A stretch of DNA of 64,000 bases from Adiantum capillus-veneris (Eukaryota; Streptophyta; Polypodiopsida; Polypodiales; Pteridaceae), in the NCBI GenBank assembly GCA_014529385.2, contig CM043956.1, forward strand, positions 93,917,221 to 93,981,220, in the 5' to 3' direction. Shown here in pieces: positions 10,885 through 22,092 of this stretch; position 1 is the first letter of the stretch, and each line of letters begins with the position of its first letter. The translations under genes and the position numbers were made by a program. Under the pieces are notes generated by a model. That model ran no database searches and was not told where the DNA came from. It worked only from the letters and a program-made list of their open reading frames with translations.

Positions 10885-11150
10885 TGAGAGATGCTTATTT
10901 TTGGTCGAAGTCATGCCATGAATGCCAAGTATTTGAAAATCAAAAGCTGTTGGCTGAGCCTCAAAAAGCAATAATGTCTTTTGACATATTTGCAAAATGG
11001 GGAGTGGATGGTATAGGTCCAATGCCAAGGACCAATAATGGTAAAAAGTACATCCTTGTGGTGGTTGTAGACTATTTGACAAAGTGGGTGGAAGCAAGAT
11101 CTATAAAAGATGTAACAACAAGAAGAGTGGCCTCTTTTTTGTATGAATAG
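10860..11150 (+). pseudogene. Integrase fragment of Tat-type element
   Basis: The piece has CHECQVFENQK from the integrase zinc-binding part, then the core start WGVDGIGPMPRTNNGKKYIL with the first catalytic Asp, and VVDYLTKWVEARSIKDVTT. It ends at a stop at 11148-11150 shortly before an inserted small transposon. The second catalytic Asp and the Glu are missing. Further remnants of integrase (KEWDLDLEKCLWANRTVYR, the region after the catalytic core) appear beyond the insertion at about 11520-11580. Confidence 0.8.
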
Positions 11151-11174
11151 GTGTGATGTAGGTTTGAAGCTCCT

Positions 11175-11464
11175 GGGTAAAAGCATGTTAACATGACAAG
11201 TTTTTTGTGCTAGTTAGCATATCCAAGTTAGCATATATTAAAAAAAAAATGGGCGCACGGTAAAATTTTCACAAATAATATTAAAATTTGTCGGAGTTTG
11301 TACAGTTGGATTCCTTGTTTCAGGAGCTTTCTATTGATATATCATATGTCATAGATCTTAGAGATCTAGCTCGTGTTATTGTAATAGTTAGCATATCTCA
11401 AAATTGTGCTAACTAGCACTATCCGAGACAACAAAAAGTATGACACGTTAACATGATTTCACCC
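11175..11464. mobile_element. MITE-like element, copy 1 (290 bp)
   Basis: The left end GGGTAAAAGCATGTTAAC (11175-11192) is matched by an inverted right end ending at 11464 (consensus GGGTRAAAKCATGTTAAC). Inside is a second inverted motif, GTGCTAGTTAGCA at 11207-11219 and its complement at 11407-11419. TCCT flanks both sides (11171-11174 and 11465-11468), a plausible target duplication. It has no coding capacity. It interrupts the integrase of the Tat-type element, which shows it inserted later. The superfamily is not assigned. Confidence 0.75.
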
Positions 11465-11880
11465 TCCTATGGTTATCATTTTTTATCATGGACCAAAGAT
11501 GCTATAAACGTACCTCTCAAGGAGTGGGACTTGGACTTGGAAAAGTGTTTGTGGGCTAATAGAACTGTGTATAGACTCAGTTTACACCATATGAAATTGT
11601 CTAGAGAAAGGAAGTTCTCATGCCTATACAGTGCATTTAGATGCATTGAAGTTGTTGTGTAGAATGCAAGGTGAGCATAAAGACAAGCTATAGGAAAGAA
11701 TTATTGCTCTAGAGTTGTTGAAAATGAATAGAGAGAAAGCCAGTGATTATAATCTTCAACTGGCAGAGACCAGGATGGAAAAAATGAATAAGAATTTTTT
11801 AGAGAAAGAGAGTAAAGAGGGAGACCTTGTAATGACATATGATTCTCGCTTGGATTTCTGAAAATACAAATGAAACAACA
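11465..11880 (+). pseudogene. Integrase C-terminal remnant of Tat-type element
   Basis: Frames read KEWDLDLEKCLWANRTVYR and, further on, EHKDKL, ERIIALELLKMNREKASDYN and EGDLVMTYDSRLD. The order and wording resemble the segment after the integrase core of plant Ty3/gypsy polyproteins. Multiple stops and frame changes are present. Confidence 0.55.
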
Positions 11881-13090
11881 CTTTGTAATAACATCAATGT
11901 TTTCCTAATGTAAACCTGCATCAGGTCAATTGATCCACTTGGATAAATAACAACTCATGTACTCAAAGACAAAACTATTTTCTCGTAGAAAAACTCAACT
12001 AAATTATTGCAATCAACTAACCTCTTAATAGACTATTCCTTTGGCCAAAAGAAACATCTATCTAGATCTCATACTAACAGTAGCGCATACCGCAAGCAAT
12101 ATGCTTTAACTAAGAAAAACTTATTGCTCTTACTTTGCAACTAGTAGTAGAGCCTAACTCAATCTAGATGCTCTCACTTCACAAGCAATAAAGTTTGAAA
12201 GCTAGATTTCTTATTTACACATGCAAATCAATTAAGAAACTATCAAGCTTGGACTAGTATATGACACATGAAATAAATTTGGCACACTGTGTCTAAATAC
12301 ATGTGTACACTTACTCTCCACATACAGACTATATCCCAAAACTAATGATGTTCTTCTAAGAAGAAAAACCTAGAATGGAGTGCCTATAATGAACTAAACA
12401 GGATCCCTAAACTTCTTAACTCCACAATGTGTCTAATCATGGCTACACAAGAACTAAATTGGCATCCCTTTTCTTAAAACGATGTGTCCTTATGATTGCA
12501 CATTGCTTCTAATTTGAGTGGCCAAACATGATCCTAGATATGATGAAGGCTAACTTTAAATTGCACACTCGTAGTGTCGTGATGTAATGAAAATGGATCT
12601 TGGATTTCACATTTTCCAAGGCAATACACTCATACATCACCATACCATCTTACAAATGTATGGATAAAAAGTTGCAATATAATTACTAAAGAGAAGAAAT
12701 TACAAGTACAAGTAGACATTGTACTTGCTTGTAGCCATATAGCCACCATATAAATGCTCAAAAAAATTTGAATTTCTGCTTGACTAAAACATCTTTCTTG
12801 GATCAAATATGCAACATCCTTATCCAATCTTTGTCTTTGGACATACTTAGACACACCTAGGCCATAAAGTAAGTATGATCTATGGGTGGATGCATAGTAG
12901 GGTGGACTGAAAAGCACTATCCCGGACATAGGTTTCTAGCATTGAAAAACTACATTTGTTGGGAGAACATTTTCTTTTTAAAAAGTGGGTTAAAAATTTT
13001 ATGAATGTGTAACAACCCAGGAACGTGGGTAGGGAACCGCAAAATGATTGGAGCCCATAGAGCAGCAACTCGTCTCCCTCTCCCTCTCCC

Positions 13091-13092
<2 letters not shown>
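11881..13092. other. AT-rich sequence without recognised feature
   Basis: About 1.2 kb of AT-rich DNA. Open frames such as 12630-12929 on the minus strand show no family resemblance. The 3' LTR of the Tat-type element should be here but I could not recognise it. Confidence 0.5.

Positions 13093-13093
<1 letters not shown>

Positions 13094-13129
<36 letters not shown>
13094..13129 (+). repeat. (GT)18 microsatellite
   Basis: An uninterrupted GT run next to a short TCTCCC-rich tract. Confidence 0.95.
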
Positions 13130-13132
<3 letters not shown>

Positions 13133-13227
13133 GCCACTCTTGCTTCGTTTTGGTAGAGATAGGGCATTGCAAGATAGTCCGTCTTGCACATAGCTCCCTT
13201 TCCTTCAGCTTTAGTAAAGCTTCATTT

Positions 13228-13420
13228 CTCTAGAGGTAGGTGCTGAAGAAGATGCTGATCTTCATCTGCAAGTGTGTGCATAGCTGGAGGTAGGTGCTAA
13301 AGAAGTACTAACCATTTGCAAGTGTCTGCACAGCTTAAGGCCGGTTCTGAAGAATCTTCCTCCAACCATCTACAAGTGTCTGCATAGTTGCCAACCATCG
13401 GGAAGTGTGTGCACATCTAG
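13228..13420 (+). repeat. Imperfect tandem repeat of about 55 bp
   Basis: Three to four units share AGGTAGGTGCTGAAGAAG and CATCTGCAAGTGTGTGCA, with variants such as AGGCCGGTTCTGAAGAA. No coding function is seen. Confidence 0.65.
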
Positions 13421-13483
13421 TACAATGCAATCTAAAGAATCTCGTGTAGAGACATCACAAGAACTGCCATGCAACTCACGCAA

Positions 13484-13749
13484 AGGGGTAAAAGCATGTA
13501 TTGGTGAAACCACTTTTTGCACCTTTTGGTGGTACCCTTTAAAAAAAGTGGAGACCGGTAAATTTTTTTGCAAAAAACTCAAAACTTGTCGGATTTTATA
13601 GTTTTAGATTCTACATGAAAAAATCTATCTATAGATATATAACATGTGAGTTTATTTTACATGTAACACATGAAGATGGGGCTTGTAAAGTGCTACCAAA
13701 GGAGTGACCAAGACACCCCTTTTTGGTACCACCAATACATGCCTTGGCC
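13484..13749. mobile_element. MITE-like element, copy 2 (about 260 bp)
   Basis: The left end GGGGTAAAAGCATGTATT and the inverted block GCATGTATTGGTG (13491-13503, complement near 13731-13743) mark the ends. The interior resembles copy 1 at 11175: both contain CGGTAAAATTTT-like sequence, then TTGTCGGA, then a GATATATAACATGT-like end. The exact boundaries are less certain than in copy 1. It lies at the start of the transposase-like gene and may overlap its first exon. Confidence 0.6.
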
Positions 13750-14410
13750 GAAAGATCAAACAAGGAATATCATAAGGCAATATGAGGCTGAGCGTAAACA
13801 GAAACAACAAGAGAGGGCCAAACTAAAAAAATCACTTTGTTCTACAAAAAACAATGATATCAGTAGCAAAAAAGACGTAAGATCTGCAATGAAGTGGCGC
13901 ATTATTTTGATGCGTGCATGGAGGGACTAAACTCAACAATAAAAAAAGAAGTGTTTGATCAACTCCTCCTACATCCATCTTTGAAGGATGTTACAGATTG
14001 AGGGGAGGTGCAAGCTGTTCAAGAAGTGCTTGTCTCAAATATTCAAAACACCTTGACATTTGTGAAGCAACCAAGATCCTCATATGAGCTTTTCTTGAAA
14101 AGATCAGCTATGCTAATGCTAGTGAACAAAAATGGGTTTTTTGTATCAAAGGAGCTAAACATTGCAAGAGCTTTTAGAGTTTTGGGATTCCACATGAGAA
14201 ATTTCTACTCATGTGAACATCGCATGAGGCTGGAAGAAGAGGATGGCTCATTCCCATTGGCAACATGTCGAAGATAGCAGCATAGGAGCACCCTTACCCA
14301 TGAAGTGAAATACATTGTTTTTAACTTCTGGACTTCTGAAACAAGGGTCTCTCCATGCAAAAAAGATGTTTGTTGTAAGCACGGAGGAAGAAACACTTAC
14401 GTCAAACATA
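13750..14410 (+). pseudogene. N-terminal exons of transposase-like gene (unnamed RNase H-fold family)
   Basis: Frames contain MPWPKDQTRNIIRQYEAERK, a Lys/Gln-rich linker, SYELFLKRSAMLMLVNKNG then FFVSKELNIARAFRVLGFHM, SCEHRMRLEEEDGSFPLATC, and after a frame change VFNFWTSETRVSPCKKDVCC. In my recollection these blocks occur in this order at the N-terminus of large unnamed proteins scattered through eukaryotic genomes, which end in an RNase H-like core. Here they are broken by stops and frameshifts. The C-terminal part follows at 16443 after an intron-like array. I do not know a published name for the family, and a profile search is needed to place it. Confidence 0.55.
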
Positions 14411-14449
14411 TATAACTATACACCACTTTTCTTCCAATTTGATTGGTTT

Positions 14450-16430
14450 GTATTCTAGCACTGAATATGTGTTTCTTAGTAATGTTTCTAGTAATGATTC
14501 CAATCACCAAATCTTGGGAGCTTTTTAGCTTTTCTTGACATGTATCCAACAGTTCTCTAGTGCTTTGTAGCACTATTGTGCTTTGGTGATTGGACTACCG
14601 GGTTTCTAGCACTAAAGTAGGTGTTTCTTAGTAGTATTTGACAGGTTTGCACGAGTGTTTGTTGGTAGTGCTTGACTTGTTTCTGGTTTCTAGCACTAAG
14701 TAGGTGCTTTCTAGTACTTATTGGAAGGTTTGTATTGTTTGTTGATAGGTTTCTAGCTGCAACTATGTGGTTTGTTGCACTGAGTAGATGATTGGTAGTT
14801 CTATGGCAAGGTGGTTTCTAGCAATGTGATATGTGGTTTCTAGCTTTGACTAGGTGGTTTCAAGTAGCAATTAAATGGTTATCAATAGTGCTTGGAAGGT
14901 TTCTAGCGGTAGATTCTTGTTTTTTAGCATTGCTTGGAAGATTATGTTAGCAAATCTTGAGAGGTTTCTAGATTTTCTTGTCAATTTTCTAGCAGTTCTC
15001 TAGGCTTTGTAGCAATGTTGTGCTTTGGTGATTGCACTATAGGGTTTTTAGCACTGAGCATGTGTTTCTTACTACTCCTTGACAAGTTTGTACGATTGTA
15101 TTATGGTAGTTCTTGACTTGTTCCTGGTTTCTAGCACTAAGTAGGGGCTTTCTAGTAGTTATTGGGAGGTTTATACTGCTTGTTGACAGGTTTCTAGCTA
15201 TGACTATGTGGTTTGTTGCACTGAGTAGATGATTGGTAGTTCTATGACAAGGTGATTTCCAGCAATGTGACATATGGTTTCTAGCTTTGACTAGATGGTT
15301 TCAAGTGGTAATTAAATGGTTATCAATAATGCTTGGGAGGTTTCTAGTGGTAGATTCTTATTTTCCAACATTGTGGAAGGTTATTAGCAGTTCTTGAGAG
15401 GTTCTCAAGTTTCTAGTAGTTCTCTAGTGCTTTGTAGCACTCTTGTGCTTTGGTGAGGTGTTTCTTAGTAATCCTTGACAGGTTTGTACGAGTGTTTTTT
15501 GGTAGTGCTTGACTTGTTTCTTGTTTCTAGTTTCTAGCACTAAAGAGGTGCTTTATAGTACTTATTGGGAGGTTTGTACTGCTTGTTGATAGGTTTCTAG
15601 CTGCGACTATGTGGTTTGTTGCATTGAGTAGATAATTGGTAGTTTTATGACAAGGTGGTTTCTAGCAATGTGACATATGGTTTCTTGTTTTGACAAGGTG
15701 GTTTCAAGTAGCAATTAAATGGTTATCAATAGTGCTTGGGAGGTTTCTAGCAGTAGATTCTTGTTTTCTAGCATAGCATGGAAGGTTATTAGTAGTTCTT
15801 GAAAGGTTTCTATCTTTTCTTGTTAGGTTTTTAGCAATTCTCTAGTGCTTTGTAGCATTGTTGTGCTTTGGTGATTGGACTACCTGGTTTCTAACATTGA
15901 GTAGGTGTTTCTTAGTTATCCTTGACAAGTTAGTACGATTGCATTTTGGTAGTGCTTGACTTGTTTCTGGTTTTTCTAGCACTAAGTAGGTTTGTATTGC
16001 TTGCTTATAGGTTTCTAGTTGCGACTATGTGGCTTATTGCACTGGGCAAAAGATTGGTAATTCTATGACAAGGTGATTTCTAGCAACGTGATATGGTTTC
16101 TAGCTTTGACTAGGTGGTTTCAAGTAGCAAATAAATGGTTATCAATAGTGTTTGGGAGGTTTCTAGCGGTAGATTATTGTTTTCTAGCACTTATTGGAAG
16201 GTTATTAGTAGTTCTTGAGAGGTTTTTATCTTTTCTTGTCAGGTTTCTAGCGATTCTTGGGAGGTTTCTAGCTCTGATAGGGAGGTTTTTTTCACCATTA
16301 ATTAGGAGGTTTCTAGCAATTATTGGGAGGTTTCTATCTCTTTTTGGGAAATTTCTAGCAGTTTTTTGAAGGTTTGTAGCATTGATGTGCTTTGGTGATT
16401 GGACTACCTGGTTTTGAGCTTTGATCATTG
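14450..16430 (+). repeat. GGTTTCTAGCAC-type motif array inside the transposase-like gene
   Basis: About 2 kb consists almost entirely of short phrases: GGTTTCTAGCACTGAGTAGG, TTCTTAGTA, CTTGACAGGTTTGTACGA and GACTATGTGGTTTGTTGCAC. A higher-order unit of roughly 500-600 bp appears about three times (near 14460, 15000 and 15430). The end (16200-16380) collapses to repeats of GGGAGGTTTCTAGC. It lies between two coding blocks that belong together (WTSETRVSPCKKDVC before, VELFERFKDAYSNVQIQQR after). An acceptor-like T-rich tract with AAG precedes the second block, so it is probably intronic. Apparent proteins such as RFLALIGRFL runs are repeat artefacts. Confidence 0.8.
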
Positions 16431-16442
16431 TGTTTTTTTTAA

Positions 16443-19400
16443 GGTGGAGCTATTTGAAAGGTTCAAGGATGCTTATTCAAACGTTCAAATTCAACAACGA
16501 TGTTTTGAGTATTTGAAGCCATATTTTGCACGCAAGCTCAAGGAAAGAATACATGTTGCTCCATTGTGCATGTGTACATGACATATTTAAGGGAAGCAAT
16601 AAATCACATGCGATAGAAGTGTTTTGGACTACATGGAGTTTCATGTGATTGCACATGCTCAATGTGTGCCCATGACGTACACACTACTTCTTGTAATGCT
16701 TCTAACCATGCATACAAGAGTACTACAACTTTATGTGAGTCTGTTTTGTGCCCCAAGCCACAAATTTAGCTTTTCACAAGTACAATTGTTTAATGGACAA
16801 CTGTGTTGATTGCGGCACCAAAAAAATGGCCTTCTGTCTAGTAGAGCTTGCCAAGAAGGATTTGCAGGTTTTCATCAAAGTTTTTGAGGATGTCAAAATA
16901 GTAGTCAATATTAATGGTGTTACTAGTAGCAATCAAAAAGGGAGAAAAAAGAAAGAAAGGATCTTTTGCACAAGAAACTACCCTACAGTGAGCTTCTCTA
17001 TATGTTTCATTCGCACCTTCAGAAATTCATTAAACACAATTTCATTTGCAGGTGGAAAGTTGAACAATTTAAGGAGTCTCTTCAAAAATTTCCGGTTGAT
17101 ACAATTGTTTCCATCATTGACTTTATTCATAATTATGCTTTTAAAGAGAAAAATGAAATTCAGTCCATGCATTGGCACTCCTTTCAGGTCACAATTCTAG
17201 TGCATATAAACCACTTCCAGGTGAACGGTGCGGCCAAAAAAGTTGTTCATTTCTATATATCTGATGATAAAATGCATGATACATTGTTTGTTCAACATTG
17301 CTTACTCTTGCATCACAAATGGATGAAAGAACAAGGGCTAGTACCAAAGTATCATTAGGTGTGGTTGGATGGAGCAACATCCCAATTTAAGGCGACGCGA
17401 TTGTTTTACTTTACAAACAATTCACAGGTACTGAAATGCTATGGAAATTATTTTTCTTAGGTCATGGCAATGGTGAACATGATGGAGCAGGTGCAATTAT
17501 TAAGAGAGCATTGGCACAAGAGCAACTCAAGGTAGATGATGTACCTATGAATGTGCAAGAGATGCCATGGCCTTTCTATGGGTTTTGTGCCCCAAGCCAC
17601 CACAGATTTAGCTTTTCACAAGTACAATTGTTTAATGGACAATTGTGTTGATTGCGGCACCAAAAAAAAATGGCCTTCTATCCAGTAGAGCTTGCCAAGG
17701 AGGATTTGCAGGTTTTCGTCAAAGTTTTTGAGGATGTCAAAATAGTAATCAATGTTAACAGTGTTACTAGTAGTAATCAAAAAGGGAGAAAAAAGAAAGA
17801 AAGGATCTTTTGCACAAGAAACTACCCTGCAGTGAGCTTCTCTATATGTTTCATACGCACCTTCAGAAATTCATTAAACACAATTTCATTTGCAGGTGGC
17901 AAGTTGAACAATTTAAGGAGTCTCTTCAACAATTTCCGGTTGATACAATTGTTTCCATCATTGACTTTATTCATAATTATGCTTTTAAAGAGAAAAATGA
18001 AATTCAGTCCATGCATTGGCACTCCTTTCAGGTCACAATTCTAGTGCATATAAACCACTTCCAGGTGAACGGTGCGGCCAAAAAAGTTGTTCATTTCTAT
18101 ATATCTGATGATAAAATGCATGATACATTGTTTGTTCAACATTGCTTACTCTTGCATCACAAATGGATGAAAGAACAAGGGCTAGTACCAAAGTATCATT
18201 AGGTGTGGTTGGATGGAGCAACATCCCAATTTAAGGCGACGCGATTGTTTTACTTTACAAACAATTCACAGGTACTGAAATGCTATGGAAATTATTTTTC
18301 TTAGGTCATGGCAATGGTGAACATGATGGAGCAGGTGCAATTATTAAGAGAGCATTGGCACAAGAGCAACTCAAGGTAGATGATGTACCTATGAATGTGC
18401 AAGAGATGTCGTGGCCTTTCTATGGCTTTTGTGCCCCAAGCCACCACAAATTTAGCTTTTCACAAGTACAATTGTTTAATGGACAACTGTGTTGATTGCG
18501 GCACCAAAAAAAAATGGCCTTGTGTCCAGGAGAGCTTGCCAAGAAGGACTTGCAGGTTTTCGTCAAAATTTTTGAGGATGTCAAAATAGTAATCAATGTT
18601 AACAGTGTTACTAGTAGCAATCAGAAAGGGAGAAAAAAGAAAGAAAGGATCTTTTGCACAAGAAACTACCCTACAGTGAGCTTCTCCATATGTTTCATAT
18701 GCACCTTCAGAAGTTCATTAAACACAATTTCATTTGCAGGTGGCAAGTTGAACAATTTAAGGAGTCTCTTCAGCAATTTCCGGCCGATACAGTTGTTTCC
18801 ATCATTGACTTTGTTGATAATTACACTTTTAAAGAGAAAAATGAAATTAATTCCATGCATTGGCACTCCTTCCAGGTCACAATTTTGGTTGCATATAAAC
18901 CACTTCCAGGTGAACGGTGCAGTCAAAAAGGTTATTCATTTCTATATATCTGATGATAAAAAGCATGATACATTGGTTGTTCCACATTGCTTATTGCTGC
19001 ATCACAAATGGGTGAAAGAACAAGGGCTGGTACCAAAGTATCATTAGGTGTGGTTGGATGGAGCAACATCCCAATTTAAGGTAAAGCGACTATTTTACTT
19101 TGTTGCATGATACAAACAATTCATAGGTACTGAAATGCTATGGAACTTCTTTTTCTTAGTTCATGGCAATAGTGAAAATGATGGAGCAGGTGCAATTATT
19201 AAGAGAGCATTGACACAAGAGCAACTCAAGGTAGATGATGTACCTATGAATGTGCAAGAGATGTCGTGGCCTTTCTATGGCTCAAGTACTCAGGTTCAAA
19301 TAGAGAAGGCAGGGTATTTTGGGAGATTTAAGAAGGGAATGTAGACCACAACATTAGGTGGATTGTGAATCTATTCCTTAATGTCTCTCCATTCATAGTG

Positions 19401-20012
19401 TTAGCGGATATGATTCTTGCAATGCCCAAGCGCTTAGGTTTAGGTGGTTGGCATGCTTCTACACTTGGTGCTTGTAGGGGGCTTGGTAAAGATGCACAAA
19501 CAAGGCCTAAGTTGGAAGCTCAATGTATCACATTATTGTCCCCATTGATGCATTAGGTAGTGATGATGAAGAAAATGTTGATGAGCCCTTGTACGCAAGC
19601 CATCATGATGCTTTGAGTGATGCTCTCACAGTTGGATAAAACTTTGTACTCCATGTAGAACCAGCCAATGATGAAGGTGCAAAGTTTTACATTCTCAAGT
19701 GCATTGAGTCAAAGCAGAGGGCCAAAAGGCACATGCAAGATGGATGGGGAAATACTACTGATAGGGGTTCCTACTTTGTAACGGGGATGTTCTAAGTAGT
19801 AGTTGATGGAAGAACGTACACTCCTCCAACAAAATCCACCTGCTCTTTTCTACTCACACCTTGTGAGAGATATCAAAATTCCCATGGAAGAAGTGGACAG
19901 TTGCAATAGTCTATATATAATGTCATTAGACGTTTACAAGGTGGTATATAACAGCATGCCAATAGATATCGAGGTAGACAATAGAGTAGCCGTTGAGGAG
20001 GATGAGTATTGA
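16443..20012 (+). pseudogene. C-terminal part of transposase-like gene with DG-x3-QFK and HG-x5-DGAG signature
   Basis: Block order: VELFERFKDAYSNVQIQQR and FEYLKPYFARKLKER; a Cys-rich segment (KYNCLMDNCVDCG); HLQKFIKHNFICRWQVEQF; DFVDNYTFKEKNE; SMHWHSFQVTILV; HFYISDDKKHDTL; VWLDGATSQFK; then HGNGEHDGAGAIIKRAL; then a tail near 19280-20010 (YFGRFKKG, ESKQRAKRHMQDGWGNTTDR, YVFxxG-like). The spaced Asp positions (DF.DNYTF, LDG, NDGAG) suggest an RNase H-fold (DDE/D-type) nuclease. The region from about 16744 to 19281 is triplicated. Stops and frameshifts occur in all copies. The assignment as transposase is inference from the motif pattern; a host-type gene is less likely. Confidence 0.5.
16744..19281 (+). 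repeat. Tandem triplication, 844-bp period, of the transposase-like core
   Basis: Three direct copies start with TTTTGTGCCCCAAGCCAC at about 16748, 17584 and 18428 and end with GTGGCCTTTCTATGG or similar. Copies 1 and 2 are almost identical and share the HGNGEHDGAG variant. Copy 3 is more divergent, has HGNSENDGAG and a few extra bases near 19100. The flanks (before copy 1 and after copy 3) continue the gene naturally, so the array arose by duplication inside the gene. Confidence 0.9.
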
Positions 20013-20079
20013 AATATATGGACAAGTTGGAGGGTTAAGGGTGGAGTACTGGTAGTGCCAGTATGTTGCACACGAGTAG

Positions 20080-20600
20080 TGCACTTCTTCTTGGAAGACA
20101 TGAAGCTCTATAGGGTCACATCAATCGGAGATTCTTGGACATTTGCACTAGTTGTTTGTTGCATCAACTTCTTAGTTCTGCTGACAACAACATCCACATC
20201 TTTCTCACCAACCTCTTGAGATGACTTCTTGGCCATCTCCACATCTAGCCTCTCCCTTTCAATAGTGTGCTTATTCTTGGAAGACAAGAAGCTCTTGAGG
20301 GTAAACCCAATGGGAGACTCTTTGTCATCACATGGTATTGACTTCTCAATGCCATCGACGACAGCATCCAAATCTTTCTCACCAACCTCCGTGTTGCTCT
20401 TACCAAAGCCATCGCTAGTTGGCAGGCTTGATGCTTCACTTGCACCCAAACCTTGCACTCGAGGACTACTTGTGGTGCCACAATGGCTCACACCTTGCAC
20501 TTTGGAAATGCTCTTAAAATGTTGTGTGCCGACAGTCTTCAGTGATGAATCAGCTTCTGAGCCTTCAAGACCACGTGCACAATGTACAAAAAAGACTTGG
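20080..20600 (-). pseudogene. Exon of minus-strand accessory gene with internal duplication
   Basis: The open frame on the minus strand is rich in Ser, Lys and Glu, and has two related halves: VGEKDLDAVVDGIEKS with ESPIGFTLKSFLSSKNKHT, and VGEKDVDVVVSRTKKL with ESPIDVTL then a stop where the first half has Lys. At the DNA level the repeat offset is about 186 bp (20088 and 20274). No known domain is seen. It converges on the end of the transposase-like gene. Together with the block at 22093-23280 it looks like one spliced gene whose intron holds the second motif array. Function unknown. Confidence 0.45.
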
Positions 20601-22090
20601 AACACTCTATTGGTGGTTTTTACCACTATATTGAGGGTTTTCACCATTGTATTGGTAGTTTTAACCACTATATTGGTGAGTTCCAAGTTTCAATAGATTT
20701 TCACCACTGTATAGGTGGTTTCCAGCACTGTATTCGTGGTTTTTACCACTATATTGAGGGTTTCCACCATTGTATTGGTGGTTTCAACCACTATATTGGT
20801 GAATTCCACCACCACGGAATGAAGTACCCACCGATTAATCTTAAAACCCAGCTAATTTTGACTAGTTTCAATAGGTTTCCACATTGTATAGGTGGTTTCT
20901 AGCAATGTATTGGTGGTTTTTACCACTATATTGAGGGTTTCCACCATTGTATTGGTGGTTTCAACCACTATATTGGTGAATTCCACCACCACGGAATGAA
21001 GTACCCACCAAGAAATCTTAAAACCCAGCTAATTTTTACCAGTTTCAATAGGTTTCCACCACTGTATAGGTGGTTTCTAGCACTGTATTGGTGGTTTTTA
21101 CCACTATTTTGAGTGTTTCCAACATTGTACAGGTGTTTTCAACCACTATATTGGTGAATTCAACCACCCAGGACTGAGGTACCCAATAAGAAATCTTAGA
21201 AGCCAACAACTCTTACTAGTTTCAATAGGTTTCTACATGGTTTTCACCATTCCTTTACTGGTTTAAAGTGCAACCAATTCTGGTTTCTAGCAGGTCTACT
21301 TGTGCTTTCTACTCATCCCAGGTGTATGGTTATTACCATTTTTATTTGCTTTCAAGCTTCTCATAATGATTTCTTTCAGCAATTTGGGTTTCTACCATGT
21401 CCAAAATGGTTTCTATTGGTGCCTACCACTGCATTATTAGAAACAATGTCCTGGTATGGTTCCTAGACTAGGTTCTACCATGTCACTGGTTTTCACCCTT
21501 GCCTTAATTTCTTTATAGTGCAGGAAATTATGGTTTCTAGAAGGCTTATTGGTGCTTTCTACTTATCCTAAGCTTATCATTTATCATTCCAATGATCATT
21601 TCTAGCAGGTCCAAAGTGGATGTCACCAATACCAGAATGGTTTCTACCACTCTGTGGGAGGTTTGTACCATCTAGTAGATCATTTCTATGGCACTAGGTG
21701 CTTCTCCCACCAGTTTCTAGGTGCAGCCTATTGGTTTGTACCATAGTAGTGGTAGAAACAATGTCTTGGTGTGCTTCCTAGACTAGTTTGTACCAGGTCA
21801 CTGGTTTTTACATGGGCCTTCACTGCTTTATAGTGTAGGCAATTGTGGTTTCTAGCAGCTCTACTGGCACTTTCTACTTATCCCAAGCTTATGGTTTATC
21901 ATTCCAAGGATCATTTCTAGCAGGTCTAATGTGCATTCCACCAGTACTAGAATGGTTTCTACCACTCTATGGAAGGTTTCTACCAATTATAAGATCATTC
22001 CTATGGCACTAGGTGCTCCCCCCACCAATGTCTAGGTGCAGTCTATTGGTTTCTACCATAACAGTGGTAGAAACAATGTCCTAGTGTGCT
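20600..22090 (+). repeat. GGTTTCTACCAC-type motif array inside the minus-strand gene
   Basis: About 1.5 kb of repeated phrases: GGTTTTTACCACTATATTG, AGGGTTTCCACCATTGTATT, GGTGGTTTCAACCACTAT, and a segment of about 180 bp repeated at 20712-20880, 20890-21060 and 21068-21190. The right half (21230-22090) is a looser form (TGGTTTCTACCACTCT, TGTCCTGGTATGGTTCC) with its own repeat at about 21440 and 21750. It has the same plus-strand orientation and core (GGTTTCTA-C-CAC) as the array at 14450, and again separates coding blocks of one gene. Confidence 0.8.
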
Positions 22091-22092
22091 TC

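Noticed and set aside
16073-16428. Hydrophobic RFLALIGRFL-type protein and its reverse-strand partner
   Set aside because: Translation of the GGTTTCTAGC array; not conserved across the array.
20582-20902. Repeat protein with GGFYHYIEGFHHCIGGF units
   Set aside because: Translation of the second motif array; the frame breaks in the neighbouring units.
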